From assembly GCA_023213315.1 (NCBI GenBank), contig JAKCPI010031711.1, forward strand, positions 62,001 to 126,000: a stretch of 64,000 nucleotides of DNA, read 5' to 3'. The stretch's first letter is position 1. The number at the start of each line of letters is the position of its first letter. This stretch comes from Euborellia annulipes. Its lineage: Eukaryota; Arthropoda; Insecta; Dermaptera; Anisolabididae. A program made the position numbers and the translations under genes. Of the stretch, positions 1-17,642 are shown in pieces. A model generated the notes under the pieces. It saw only the letters and a list, made by a program, of their open reading frames with translations. It searched no databases and was not told where the DNA came from.

Positions 1-2
1 TT

Positions 3-134
3 CGGTTAGACATCGAGGGAGCCAGCGGGAACAATCCTTTGAATATCCCAAGCATGAATATGACAGCATTACCAAAGTTGGTAATGCTGTCACAATTGTG
101 CAGGCATACAGGCCCTCACTTCAAGGTTGCGTAA
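3..134 (+). CDS. C-terminal end of an unrecognised gene (partial)
   Basis: An open frame runs in from the left edge and stops at TAA 132-134, giving 43 residues that end in ...TGPHFKVA. Base composition (about 48% GC) is far above the surrounding AT-rich DNA, and an AATAAA signal follows 90 bp downstream, which fits a terminal coding exon plus a short 3' UTR. Bases 61-92 are also a perfect 13-bp inverted repeat with a 6-bp loop inside the coding part. I do not recognise the family. The rest of the gene is outside the window, so the reading frame cannot be confirmed by splicing; it could also be a chance open frame. Confidence 0.45.
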   Translation, partial: RLDIEGASGNNPLNIPSMNMTALPKLVMLSQLCRHTGPHFKVA

Positions 135-224
135 AGCCGTAGGTAGCATTGAATGGAGATTACGTTGAAAAATACTGTTGTGTAGCTAAAAGATTGGGGA
201 ATAACATGATGTATTTGAATGCTG

Positions 225-230
225 AATAAA
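225..230 (+). terminator. Poly(A) signal AATAAA
   Basis: A canonical AATAAA lies 91 bp after the stop codon of the partial gene at the left edge, consistent with its 3' end. It would make this gene convergent with the minus-strand SCOC gene, whose stop is at 1627. Confidence 0.45.
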
Positions 231-1626
231 ACAACCCGTTTCAGGAAAAAAAATGTGTTGCTTTACTTATTGAACTTCCCTCGTAGATTGATTAAAATGT
301 CTTAGGGGGAATTCAAGAAAATCTTTGTCTAATCTTGATAGTTTTTAAGGTAAATAAAAAATTCGAAACATTTTTTTATTCACACCAAAAACTATTCATT
401 TTGTTTCGCCAGATCATATACTACGCTTGTTCTCTTGTATAGTGTGAAGAAATGGGTGCAAAAGATTTTGCTTTCCTCCATTCCCTAAACAATAATGTCA
501 TTTAGAGAGTTTTGTTCTCATAAAAAGAGTTTGAGGAAGAAATTTTGTCCTCTATCTCAATTCATGATTAGAGAAAACTTATCAGTGATTATATTTGGAT
601 TGAATTTTACTCTCGGTATTAAATTAAATAAATAAGGAAATGAAAATATGTTCCTTATCATACAAAAGGTAAAATCAAATAAATCAATCATTTATAAATA
701 TCAATTTGAACTTTTTTTCCAAGGTCAGACTTAAATTATATTACTAATTTTTAAATGATAAAAATCAATAGGAACTAGCTAGAATGATTCATAGTTATTT
801 TTAAATACTCTCTAAAGATTATTAGTTTAATAAATGGTTCAATAAAAAAAAATTCTAGTTTAAACTAAATAATCTTTAATACAATAAATAATATATATAT
901 ATATATATATAAATACAATTTGTATTTCATCTAAATACATATCAAAAGTCACCAGTTAATTTTTAGGGAGGCTAAATTTTATAAAGACATATTTAAAAGT
1001 TGAAATATGTTTAAATTTGAAAAAATCTTATTTTGGAATTTTCATCAGCTTGTATAAAATGTGTTGCTAATTGGTAACTTTTGATTTCTACTATGTAAAA
1101 TGTTAAGGAACATTTAATTATACAAATGCAAATTAAAATGTCAAGATATCAAAATATATTGAAATAAAAAACATACAAAAATATTAAAATAATCGCAAAA
1201 AAATTTATATACTGTATATAGTTGTTTTGATTAGATATTTTAAATTGTAATTATATATTTAATTAAATATTTGCGATCAAATTATTTTGTGTGTTATATT
1301 GTTCAATCAATATTCAGTGAATATCTTAATTTATATAAAAAAGTAAAAAAGAAAATAAGTAGAAAAGTTTTAAAAGCTTTTGTTATTCTAAAATATTAAG
1401 TGATTCTTCAATAAATTGAAAAATAAATCGATAAATGTGATGATTATAAGTTAAAATGATTCTTATTTTGGTATAAATTAAATATATATTTTATCACAGA
1501 AGCTAATAAATCTAAATAAGCCTGGCACAATGACTGATAGGCGTTCGAGGTGCTGAATCTTCATTTGGTTTTTTAATTTATAAGTGAAATATCTTTTAAA
1601 TAAATGATGTATGTATTTGGGAAATT
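231..1626. other. AT-rich intergenic stretch
   Basis: Very AT-rich sequence between the partial left gene and the SCOC stop codon. It contains an (AT)n microsatellite around 890-911 and no recognisable exon. The distal part should hold the SCOC 3' UTR; an AATAAA on the minus strand overlaps the SCOC stop codon itself (about 1626-1631). Confidence 0.5.
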
Positions 1627-4538
1627 TTATTTTTTTGTCTTAGGAGACGTTGATTGAAAAACACTTGAAGCTGACATTAAATTTTCAATATATTGACCCA
1701 AAACTTGGTTTTCGGATCTTAATTTCAAATTTTCTTCTTTCACACTATCAACACGCAGAGATAAATCTAAAAATTAAATTAGATTTTATTAATATATATT
1801 AGACGTCAGGCTTTCGAAGTTTAGTGATTATAAAAACAAATCTTAATTTTTGGTTCGAATTCATAAAAATGTTCAAATTAGATGCATCTCTTATCAAAGA
1901 TCTTCTAAAGAGAAAAGGAGGATTTATGGAAATCACTCTCCTAATATTTTAATAAGAGGGTAGAAAATGAGAAATGTGGCTAAGGTTTTTTCTTAATTTA
2001 TTAATCGTTTCGCTTCCTTGTTTGAACCATCTTCAGAGCTGGCGAAAAGTCATTATGAAAGTATCATAGTGGATTTTATACATCAATGAGAAACTCTTAT
2101 ATAATAAATATATTAGTTTGGCGCAACAATGTATAAAATTGACTATGACATTTTCATAATGACTTTTCGCCAGCTCTGAATATGGCTAAAGCACGGAACG
2201 TAACGTCAGCCGTGCGGATTAAATAAATAAAGAAAAAACCTTAGCTGCATCTCTCATTTTTTTACACTCTTATTAATATAACAGCTATAAATTGCGTTTT
2301 GTAACAATTATCCTAAGATTTTGTAATTCACATTTTATTATATAAAGTCTCTATCTATCCGTGATGCACCGGTCAAATCTGTCTTAATTCGGACCAAATT
2401 CTTTCCTATTTTTGGTTGATATATTATTTCTTTGATGTTGATGAGAGTAGTGGCTGTTCAACGATTAGAATAATAGACAGGAAGAGAGGATGTCATTCAA
2501 AAGGTCGAATATAAATTTTTATATAATTTTATAGACTCTATCTGCATCTTAATGATCTTAATGGTGTATAACATGAGATTACTAATAATTTTTTATAAAG
2601 GGTCTCCCACATATTACGTAAAGCATTTTTTGACGATTTTCTAGCCCCCCCCCCCCCCCCATGTCACAGTTAGTCACATACAAATAAACCTCCCTACAAA
2701 TATTTTATTTTTTTGATATTTCGAAAAATTTGAGGGCAGTAGCCCTACTGGGAAGTTTTTTTTTAAGAAGATTGGATATTAATTGAAATCTATGTTTGAA
2801 TGACGAAAGTTTCCATTTTCCAATTTTTAAAAAACTGTGAAATAATCACATGATAAAATAAGATGTAGAAAACGGATGGTTGACTGACTGTACTAAACCG
2901 GTCTTCAAATATTTTGGAAAAGATTAAGATTCAAATTTTCAAAAGATACACAAAATTTAAAACCATCAGGAAAAATTGGGACTAAATGGAGATTTTGAAT
3001 AAAAGAGTAAAAAAATCGTAATATTTAAAAACAAAGGATGAGTGGAAGAGAAATATTCTTGATTTATCTGGTCTTTTCTAAAATCCCAAAGTAATATTAC
3101 TAATTAACAAGTCAAAAATACCATCTAAGGTGTTTTGTAGTTCCAAAACTTGAGAAATAAGACGCGCTTTTTCTTCTTGCTCATCTGGGCTAATATCCGG
3201 GTCAAGACCTTAAAAATAAATAAAATTTCGTTAATGAATAGGACTTGATATGAGAAATATTTGATGAAATACCCACTGTTTGGTCCAGGGCTGCTGCTTC
3301 CATTTGTAAAAGTAGATGGAATTGAATCAAGACTTCTACCTCTCATCATGGCATCCGACATATGTGAAATATCAGTTATTTCAGGATCATCTTGAATAAT
3401 GACTATAAAAATAAAAGGTATGAAAGACCATATATTTATTAGATATCTGAATATATATATATATATATATATACTCAGATCAGAGAGAAAACATGACCTC
3501 AATTTTAATCAATTTGTTGAGAGAAGTTCTTCCAAGTTTTCTAAAATTTTGCATTTGTTTTAAATTTCACTCTTAACAATTAATTTATTTAAATTTTGGT
3601 TAAATATTATTAGTTAGTCTTGATATCATTTAAACTCGCCTCTTAAGTTTTCCCCAAGACTATTTCAGTCTATGTCTAACAAAAAAATGATAATTTTCAT
3701 TTAGTAATTTATTCTTAGTTTTTGGCAAAATTATGCGCCTAAATCATTAATTAATATTTTAAAATACAATATTTGAAAAAATGTAAAAAGATAATTGTTT
3801 TTTATAGTAATTGGCCCCCAAGATCTCTGGAGCATAAAGGTGCTACCCTTCCAACTTTCCATTACATCAACAAATGTCTAAAAAATAAACTTCATGAGAT
3901 TATAACATTATAACAAGGTAAAAAATTCACTTTCTGATATGAATAATTTTTTTAATTTTTAAGGAGGGAAAAGAAATTTAATATAAACTAAATAAATATA
4001 ATGGCTCTGTACTATTCTAAAAGTATATGATTAAGAATTAATAAAAAAGAAAAATAGCTTAATAATTTTAAAAATTTCAATATTCTCTTGTCTAAAGTTT
4101 ATTCAAATATTATTCTCTTCAATATTTTAATTTCTAAAATTAATTAAAGGTTTATTAATTAGTGTGACCTATTTCTGTTATTTCATTGACTTTCAAATTT
4201 TTGTATTAATAGGAAGAGTTTATTTTATTATATTTATTATATATATTATTTATTCTATTGGGAAAAAGTAAATTTGTATTTATTATTTAAATCAATTTTA
4301 TTTGGTGAGTGTGAGTTAAATTTATGTGGGTTTTTGGCATCATGTGATATTAAGAAAGTCATATAAATAAAGAATTTTAGTTATGAAATTCTTTAAAATA
4401 AAATTATATCAAATATTATAGTGATAACTCAATAATTCAATGTTTTGATTTAAGGTTTAAATGAACCGGATTACCTTGAGGATCATCGTCGGCTAATGGA
4501 ATATTATTCATATCTTCTTGGATTTTTGCATTAGACAT
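1627..4538 (-). CDS. SCOC: SCOC / UNC-69 short coiled-coil protein, 4 exons
   Basis: Coding exons on the minus strand are 4538-4475, 3402-3277, 3208-3122 and 1766-1627, joining to 417 nt (138 aa plus stop) with consistent phases. Residues from about 77 to the end are a strongly conserved heptad coiled coil ([40 protein letters not shown]), the signature of SCOC/UNC-69. Known role of the family: a dimeric or trimeric coiled-coil adaptor on Golgi/endosomal membranes that binds FEZ1/UNC-76 and ARL proteins, in vesicle transport, axon growth and autophagy. The N-terminal 64 residues are acidic and Ser-rich, probably disordered, as in long isoforms. The exon 2 donor that keeps frame is GTGGGT (3276), weaker than the adjacent out-of-frame GTATTT. 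The gene is head-to-head with CHIC, and intron 3 holds a foldback element. Confidence 0.9.
1951..2274. repeat. Foldback (long inverted repeat) element in SCOC intron 3
   Basis: Two roughly 120-bp arms (from 1951 and ending about 2274) are near reverse complements: TTCAGAGCTGGCGAAAAG on the left matches CTTTTCGCCAGCTCTGAA on the right. The centre is AT-rich and there is no ORF. A diverged half copy of the foldback family at 8849-9083 lies around 2436-2530. This resembles a palindromic non-autonomous DNA element. Confidence 0.7.
2580..2760. repeat. Repeat fragment with a C16 homopolymer
   Basis: A run of 16 C at 2645-2660 sits in a block unlike its AT-rich surroundings (CATATTACGTAAAG before it, TGTCACAGTTAGTCAC after it). 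Short poly-G/poly-C tracts next to such blocks recur in the hAT elements of this window, so this is probably a degraded transposon piece. I found no terminal repeats. Confidence 0.3.
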
Positions 4539-5156
4539 TATCTTCTAATTAATTGAAAATAATTTCGATATAAAAGTAATTAGTATTAATTTAAAAAATA
4601 TTAAAGAATTAACTGTCAAAATTATTCAACATAAAAATTATATCTGATTCACTCTAGAATAAAGCTAGCTGTATAATGTCAGCTGTCATAGAAAATATGT
4701 TGACCAACTTAAATAAAAGAAATGAAAATCACAAAAATATATAGAATACAAGGAAATCCTTTAGCCACTACTATCTCCATCTAGCTATGCAATCACATCT
4801 AAGCACATGAAAAGTGAATTTAATTAAATAAAGATTTCTCAATTATCTTTGGAAAATTAAATCTTACTCTTGTATATTAACTAACAAATTGAACTTCCCG
4901 CGTTTAAATAGATCTCCTTGAAACAAAATAAAAGTTTTTGTAAAATTATAATATGTAAATAAAAGAATTCAGGAATTAATTGCATGATATTAATGAAAAA
5001 AAGTTAAGAAAAAACAATATTATTATATTAAAAAGAAATTATTTTTTGCTATCACGTTGGCTGCAGGATTTATTTTGGATCTTGGCCAATGCAGTAAACT
5101 ATAGGAAGGGGAATAGAAAATATTTTTTTGTTCATGACACTTTCATAACACACATA
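4539..5156. promoter_or_regulatory. Shared 5' region between divergent SCOC and CHIC
   Basis: The start codons of SCOC (minus, 4538) and CHIC (plus, 5157) are 618 bp apart, so this stretch must contain both 5' UTRs and probably both promoters unless further upstream non-coding exons exist. It is AT-rich with no clear TATA box or CpG island that I can see. A bidirectional promoter is an inference from layout only. Confidence 0.45.
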
Positions 5157-10550
<5,394 letters not shown>

Positions 10551-11890
10551 TATTTCAAGTTTGTGAAATAATAATTAATCAGAGGTTGATCTGTGTCAAG
10601 TGTCCTATGTGCTCACAAAATCTACACATTGACTAAAAATATATTAGAATTGATTAGTAAAATAGACATTAACAAATTGTCCCAAAAAAATCTAATTGGA
10701 ACTGCTTTGAAAAGACTATTGTCATATCAACGTTTATTAATGATGAAGTGAGAAAGAAATTCAGGGTGAATTTTATCAACTAAATATATATATATATATA
10801 AATTTTCAGATATATAAATATAGTCGATAAAAATTGTCCTTATGATAATTTTACTCTATATTGCTTTAATAAATTTATCATAAATTAGATAATAAAATAT
10901 ATAAAATTATATTAAATGCTTAATAAATTTAATATTTATAAAAAAAGAGTAAAATTGTTTCCATAAGGGGATTTTTATATATATTATATTGTTGACTTTA
11001 AAACTTGTTTTAGCCCAAAAATAATTTGCAAGGATGAATTCTTTTTAAAAAAAAAATTTTCTAATAAGTGCACAATGGTGATATTTAAAATATTTTTAAA
11101 TATTAAAAAAAAAGCTTTATATAATTTATTAATCAATATTTAGATTTTCATTTTTACAAATGTAAAAAAAAAAAATATCGAATGAGTTATTAAATTGAAA
11201 AATTTTCTAAAATTGATTTCCTAATTACTTTTAAATTTAATTAATTTTTCAAAGTCTCTAAAATCATTGTTCTAGAAAATGTGCTTGATATTGTTATATA
11301 TTTATTGTATATATGTTGTTATGTATATAAAATGAACTCTTGATGCTTTATTTTCTAAAATTCTAACGGATACATTTATAAATTAGGCAAATTAAATAAA
11401 TAAATACCGTGCAATAGAATAAATAGATTATTAAGAAATGATGTTTAAAAAAGCACATTTTCTAAGCGGCCTCATAAAAAAAAAGTAAAAATTGTAAAAA
11501 ATTTTTCTCAAAAAAAGAGAAAAACAATTTATTCGCACTTAACAAAAAAAAAAAAAAAAAAAAAAAAATGGAAGTAGCAAAAAAATCATATTTTATTTTG
11601 GGTTAAAAATTTTCTAAAGTCACCTCACAAAAATATATTCGCCATACGTAACAAAGTTTTTATTTTTTTGTTTCACAATGGAACATTATTTATCCGCATT
11701 CAAAAAAAAATTTACAAATAAACCAAAGAAATATATATCTTTTTTTTTTTTTTTGTTTTTATTAAATAGAACATCTATCTTTAACAAATTATAATTAATT
11801 TTTCGATTCAAATATTTAAAAAGTCAAAATTAAGAAAATATACTGTATAACCATTAGAATATTAATGAAAGCTTTATTTTAGTATGAAAA

Positions 11891-12057
11891 ATGGGTCGTT
11901 TTGATAACTTACCTACCCCAACATTAAAATAGCCTCCCTATGGGGAAATACATGGTGTGTGTCCTTCAGCTATTTTAATGCTGAAGGACACACACCATGT
12001 ATTTCCCCATAGGGAGGCTATTTTAATGTTGGTTGGTAAGTTATCAAAAAGACCCAT
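11891..12057. repeat. Near-perfect foldback element, 78-bp arms
   Basis: Left arm 11891-11970 and right arm 11980-12057 are almost exact reverse complements (ATGGGTC...TCCTTCAGC / GCTGAAGGA...GACCCAT) with a 9-bp loop. It would form a long hairpin if transcribed. No ORF; the high arm identity suggests recent origin or gene conversion between arms. Confidence 0.85.
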
Positions 12058-12645
12058 TGAAAGAAACAGGAGGCCATTGGAGAAAATTTAAATATTTTGG
12101 GCTAGGAACATCATTATTTTCACTTTGCGCATTCTTCTGGCAGATTATTAGAATATTTTATAATTATTTTATTATTAATAAATAGAGAAATAATAGGAAG
12201 TTCGATTTATTTCAAAACTTTATTTGTTTTTTATTATGTATTGATCTTCAATTCGGATCTTATGAACAGTAGCCCATAGGTATTATTAATTTAAAATAAT
12301 ATATAAATTAAATGTTCAAGGCCAAAAGGGTTTTTAAACTCTGAATCGAAATTTTATCTTGTAAACTTGAATTTCTCTTAATTTTTTTTTTTTGTATTCT
12401 TGCAAAGTTGAAATTAGTTCCGTTTTTAATTTGAATATATTTTCTGAAAATGATTTTTTTCAATTAGTTGTAAAAGTGAATTTAATCGTTTAAAAAAAAA
12501 AAAATTTCATTTTGTGCTCGTATCAATTTTCATTATGAGATTTTGAAATGGTAGCTTTCCTCTTATTATTATCGTTAATAAGTAAATACTGTTTTCGGTT
12601 TAATTATGTTGGCTCATTTATATTCAATATAATAAAATGCTTCAT

Positions 12646-12900
12646 GCCCGTTTGCACCAACACATCTTAGATCTTAAGCTCGTCTTACATCTTACAATTG
12701 AATTTGAAGTCAAGAAATCGGGTCTTAAGATCCTCTATTTGTGCCTCCATCGCATAAATAATAATAATAAGATATATTTATTTCAAAAAGCTATATACCT
12801 GTATTCTAGATATAAATAGTTGAATAGGTAAAATACCACATTTCGCTTTAAAAGTTATCAAGGTGAGCTTAAGATCTAAGATGTGTTGGTGCAAATGGGC
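12646..12900. repeat. Inverted-repeat element with 36-bp arms
   Basis: Arms 12646-12681 and 12865-12900 are reverse complements with about two mismatches (GCACCAACACATCTTAG / CTAAGATGTGTTGGTGC). The spacer of 183 bp is AT-rich and non-coding. MITE-like. Confidence 0.75.
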
Positions 12901-13521
12901 CTTTATTCTTTAGGAACAAGCTATCACAAATCAAACACAGTTAAATCCTAAACATTGTTTATTAAAGATGAAATGCTGTTTTCATTTTATTTATTATTTA
13001 TTAAATCTAATTCAACGGATGCGTATGTTCCATTGAATCAAATGCCTGAGCAAAAAATTGATTCTATTTGATCCTTTAATAACAGATCAATCGATTAACT
13101 TATTAATAAATTTTAATTTATATAAGTTAATCGAATTGTTTGTAATCTCTTATGTATATTTATAAAGTTTTAACATACAACCAAAGTTTTTTGTGGCATT
13201 TTCTTATTTATTTATACCATTTTTGAAGGATCAAATAATTTCATATTTTTTTTTTTCAAATAGAATAGAATTTGACAATACAATATTTCTCTCATAAATT
13301 ACAATAAAAGTAATATTTGTAATAGAATGGAGGTTTAGCCATGTGTATATTTTAGTTATATTTTTTTTGTTATTTTCTCAGGTGTTTAATACACTCTAAT
13401 ATTTTCTTCATTTATGTGTAAGCATGATTTTTTTTTCTTTATTAATAATAATAATTATTATTTACTTGTTTGTTTTTTTACACTCTCTAGAAAATTGTTA
13501 TCAAAAATATTTAACTAATAT

Positions 13522-13789
13522 CAGTGGCGCAACTAGGATTCGATTCTTGGACCCTCCCATCTTGACCCCCCCCCCCCCGGTCAAAATTTTTTTTTGAAGG
13601 ATTTTCTTCTGAGAGGTTAGCGAATTTTTTTTTAAGTGGATCTCTTGATTAGCATCAAACAGGATCGTTCGGGGTTTTTACTCTTATCCTATCTTTTAAT
13701 GAAAAGACCTCATATTCATATACTTGAGGCTATTTTTTCTCGTGTGTGGGGTTTTAAACCTCAATCCCTCTTTCCTGGTTGCGCCACTG
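13522..13789. mobile_element. hAT MITE with CAGTGGCGCAACTAG ends
   Basis: Terminal repeats CAGTGGCGCAACTAGG and CCTGGTTGCGCCACTG bound 268 bp; a C-run follows the left end near 13566. The flanks share TAATAT but no clean 8-bp duplication. The CAGTGGCG terminus is typical of hAT MITEs. Confidence 0.7.
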
Positions 13790-14234
13790 GTAATATAATA
13801 TTTCAATTTAAAATATTATAAAATTATCCGATTTGCTTTTAGAACTAAAAATTTGGCAAGAATTTTATAATGTTCCAGAAAGAACTCCTAGTTTTTTTTT
13901 ATAGCTATTGAGAAACTGATAAATGCCATTGTTTCCGCACAAATTTTCTATACTGAAAAACTAGTTTCCAGATTTTAATTTATTTGTTTGGGTTTTTGAG
14001 ATAACCAACAGCTAAAAATCAACAAATTGGATATATTTAATTAATTCTTTTTGACTAGGCCTAATATGTTGTTGAAAAAAGAACCCGAGCTAAGAATTAA
14101 GTCTGGAGAAATTAAAATTCAATTATTTTCATATAGTCTAGTTAGTACTACACGAAAGAAAAAAAAATTTAATATGAGGATGTGGTATATGGATGGGCAG
14201 CTAAAGTGAAAAATAAAGTCTATATTTTGTCCAC

Positions 14235-14264
14235 GTTTCGAGTGCAGATCGCATTCTTCATCAG
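14235..14264 (-). ncRNA. Hammerhead-like CTGATGA / CGAAAC motif (hypothetical)
   Basis: On the minus strand: CTGATGA, one A, then a stem GAATGC..GCACTC (one mismatch, 5-nt loop), then GAAAC. This is the order of a hammerhead ribozyme core (CUGANGA, stem II, GAAA) with one extra nucleotide before the stem. I could not define helices I and III or a cleavage site. It may instead be the recurring GAAGATGGC..GCCGAAACG motif of local foldback elements. Confidence 0.25.
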
Positions 14265-15245
14265 GCCAAGGATTGGAAAAAAATGGAATTCATCTAATCA
14301 AAATAATAATAGTTAAATTATGACTTTTTTTTGCATTGCAAGCAAATCAAACACCAAATTTATAGTGATCACCGATAATAAATAATTAATCGTTTGGATT
14401 AAAATTGGGAACAGCTTCTAGTCTTTGTATTCAAAAGTGCCAAATTTTTCAAACTCTTCTCAGCTCTGATATAGCTCTAAATTTCTTTACTCTTTAATTT
14501 AATAACATTAATGAATAATTTTACCAATTGCATTTTAAGAGGATATTATTTTGTGCATTGGAATTTTTTATATATTATAGAAAAAAAACCATCTTTATAA
14601 CATGAAATTTTTTTGACATGTTTTTATTTACAATTAAAAATTTCAAGTTTTATACATTTAAGGACATCCTCTGGTTGTATTTGCATAAAATATAGATTAT
14701 AGCCATTTTATGAACGATTGATTTAGTTCTTTTTGGAACAATCTGTATTTCTAACTGCATGTTATTCTTGTAGAATGTCCTAGCTTAATTTCGCCTAATT
14801 AGACCGAGTGGTTCTCAACCAAAGGGTCAAAAGGAAAAAAATAATTTTATATTAAAAAAAAAATTTTAAGTATTTTTAAAATTTTAATTAGAAAATATTT
14901 TTTAAAAAGATTTGTATAGAAATATTATAATAATATTCATTATACAATGATAAACGATTATAAACAAATGGATTTTTATTGATAAATTTTTCTTGTTAAA
15001 GATTAATTTCTTTCTTAAAGATGGTTGCGGGCCACAAAATCAAATTGAATGTAGGACAAATAAAGTATTATTTTTTTAGGTAGATTGTGTTTTTTTATTC
15101 AATACCATTTTGAATAGGCTACCAATAAATTGCAATCTATAGAAATAAATTGGTGAAAGATATTTAAAAGAAATTTCAAATTTTTAATACTTCATTTTTC
15201 TCATTTTAGAATGCAAATTTTTGAGAGATTAAACTCAAGTTAAAT

Positions 15246-15505
15246 CAAAGGCGGATACAGGGGGGGGGGGTAAAGGGAGTAATTACCCTCCTAGATTTGA
15301 AAAGAAATACTTTTTTTTTAATGTATTTTTAATGTAAAATTTTAAAAATTAAAATACTTAAGAATTTGATAGGTATTTATATTTTGGCAAAGAAGTACAG
15401 AATGCGCCTTTAAATTACCTAAATTAATAAAAAATTGTGTGCGACCAGTCACTCCAGATTACCCCCCCCCCCCCCCCCCGAGAAACATCTCTGGATCCGC
15501 CACTG
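15246..15505. mobile_element. hAT MITE, GGCGGATCCAG family, copy 1
   Basis: A 260-bp element between 8-bp duplications AGTTAAAT (15238-15245 and 15506-15513). Ends are CAAAGGCGGATACAGG and CTCTGGATCCGCCACTG with G10 and C-rich tracts just inside each end. The interior includes GTGCGACCAGTCACTCCAGATT, shared with other repeats here. Confidence 0.85.
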
Positions 15506-16335
15506 AGTTAAATATATCTCATTGTTAATATTTCTTTTAATAACCAATCTGATCACGAACCAAAAATGAAACCTTACCACTTCCTAATTTTAAAATAAAT
15601 TATTTTTAAAAAATTCAAAGAAAATATAAGTAGGATGGAGTTGAGAAATCATTTTAATTGTTGAATGAGTTTTCGCAAGCGAGAACAGGCCAAATATTTT
15701 TTTTTATAGAATATTACAAGTGAGATTTTTTTTTTATTTATGAGACAGAAAATTATTAAATTAAATTTCTTAATATTTTTTAAATAGCATCTCAGCCCGG
15801 CCTAATAGATAAAAAAAAAAAAAAAAAACTTTCAAACTTTGAATACTGATTGTTTTTTTTTTTTTTTTTTTTTCAAAAAAGAAGATGAAAAAATGTTCAA
15901 AAACAAAAACTAATTCCTGATTAAATATATTTTATAAAAAACGATGTAATCAATAGTTTAAGGCGCCTTATAAATAGACTTGCGCGCACTGAGAATATCA
16001 GGGATCCATTTTGGTTGCCTATCTTCCAGTGAACAGAATTGAAAACATGGAAAGGTTTTATCAACCATGCATCGGATGATTAAGAAGGAACATATTCTAA
16101 CAAAACGAACTAGCTATCTAAAGCTAATAACAACGAAATTGAAAATGAAAGATATTTTCGTTGATTGGTGGAACTGCAGGTTAAAAAAAATTCCTCTTGC
16201 ATGGCACACCCTTTTATCAGCTTAATATAAATCTTTAAGCCATTGTTAAAGTGTGAACATAAATTTTCCAAATAATGTTCGAAAAGTCAATACATTTATT
16301 AATACTTTAAATTTGTATTTGTATTAATATATAAA

Positions 16336-16557
16336 TCCAGCGGAGTTTCTCGGGGGGGGGGGGGGAATTAGCTGTGACTGGTCGCACAACACACAACTTT
16401 CTCTTACTTTCGGTAATATAAAAATGCATTCTGTACTTGTTTACCAGAATATATACCTATACAAATCAAATTTTTAAGTTTCAAAATTTTATAGGCCTAT
16501 TAAAAATAAAATTTAATTCCCCACAAAAAAAAATTTCTCAAATCTCGGGGTGGGGTT
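16336..16557. mobile_element. Truncated hAT MITE, GGCGGATCCAG family
   Basis: Matches the interior of the 15246 and 50727 copies (TTTCTCGGGGG, GTCGCACAACACACAAC, CATTCTGTACTTG, AAATCTCGGGG) but both terminal repeats are lost or too diverged to see. Confidence 0.6.
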
Positions 16558-16650
16558 TGTAATACCTGTCAATAAAAGTTTAAACAAAAAATATAAAGTC
16601 AATAATTTTAATTTAGATTATAAAATATCTAGTGAAAGTTGGGTTCTGTG

Positions 16651-17029
16651 CATGGGTATAACTAGGGGGGTCCGGCCCCCCAGAAGGCTCGTGCCACTCC
16701 CAGAAAGCTCCCCGCCCAAGGGCGGTCCTAGCCTTACATTTTGAGGGGGGTCACTGTTTTTTTTTTTTTTTTTATAGTATAAATAAATGGGCTTAAATGG
16801 CCTAAGTTGCCGAAAAGATTGTGTGAATGGGAGGAGAGTGAGTGGGAAAAAAGTGTGTGTTAAAAAAAAAAAAGATTTGGGGGGGGTCACGACCCCCTTG
16901 ACCCCCCCTCTGGGACCGCCCTTGTCCCCGCCCCAAGAAAAATCGAGACAAAATGGGGCTTTCCAGGATCATCGGAGGATGGCTGGTCCCATGCCCCCCC
17001 CCCAGCCAAATTCTCTAGTTACGCCCATA
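16651..17029. mobile_element. hAT MITE, GGCGTAACTAG family, carrying a nested element
   Basis: Ends CATGGGTATAACTAG and CTAGTTACGCCCAT; flanking octamers GTTCTGTG / GTTATGTG differ by one base, so the insertion is old. It contains the complete younger element at 16717-16924. Related to the well-preserved copy at 45656-45867. Confidence 0.7.
16717..16924. mobile_element. Nested hAT MITE carrying a SINE-1 tail
   Basis: A 208-bp element CAAGGGCGGTCC...GGACCGCCCTTG with perfect duplication TCCCCGCC (16709-16716, 16925-16932). Its centre (about 16770-16875) is a SINE-1 fragment: GGCCTAAGTTGCCGAAAAGA, a GAGTGAGTGGG tail and an A-run. The SINE end either inserted into the MITE or was captured by it. 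Confidence 0.85.
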
Positions 17030-17039
17030 GTTATGTGTC

Positions 17040-17255
17040 AGACCTGATTTTTTGTGACGACATTTACAGTATTTCGTTTCCGGCGGTAAATGTAATAAAA
17101 CAGAAAAAGGTTTATATTTTTTTTACCATGGCAACTATTTCTCCTATCTTCCCTATGAAGTACCAGAATAAAGAGTGCTTCAAATTATTCTGAGGGCAAA
17201 ATGAGAATATACATCCTAAAGCATCTAAAAAATAATTGATTTATGAATTTTAATA
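17040..17255 (-). repeat. Fragment of the (TG)n-associated interspersed family
   Basis: Reverse-complement copy of the 3' part of the family best seen at 42728-43385: TTACCATGGCAACTATTTCT and GAATATACAT are recognisable landmarks. No coding potential. Confidence 0.6.
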
Positions 17256-17642
17256 AAAAAAAAAGGCAAAGCTACCCTTAATTGTAAAATATTAAAATGC
17301 ATCGAAAATATTACAAACAAAAGATAAGCTATACAGACAAGATTTTCTTCAGAGATAAAGAGAAAGAAGGCATTTGAAGAGGAAAGTCGTATCCATATCC
17401 TCCAAGATTTTCTAATTCAATTCTTAGAGGCTAGTTAAAATTTTATCAACAATGGGTAAAAAAAAGATTTATTCTTTCAATCGACACTCCAAAATAATAA
17501 ATTTCCTATTTTATCGTGAAATTATAATTTATTTTTACTGATAACAATAAGAAATTTAAACATAAACGTATTGTTTACTCGATTTATTTAAAGTGTTTTA
17601 TTTCCTTGATTGGAATGCTTTATATTCAAAATGGTATTTATT

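Larger units (their letters stand above)
10551..17642. other. Intergenic repeat-rich region between CHIC and receptor A
   Basis: No gene was found here. AT-rich DNA with long A/T runs (for example A-runs near 11542-11568 and T-runs near 15850) surrounds the repeats listed separately: foldbacks at 11891-12057 and 12646-12900 and hAT elements at 13522, 15246 and 16651. 10770-10800 is an (AT)n run. Confidence 0.6.

Noticed and set aside
4980..5156. Upstream ATG at 4980 as the CHIC start
   Set aside because: The added 59 residues are Lys/Asn/Ile-rich and end right before the highly conserved MADFDAIYEEEE start.
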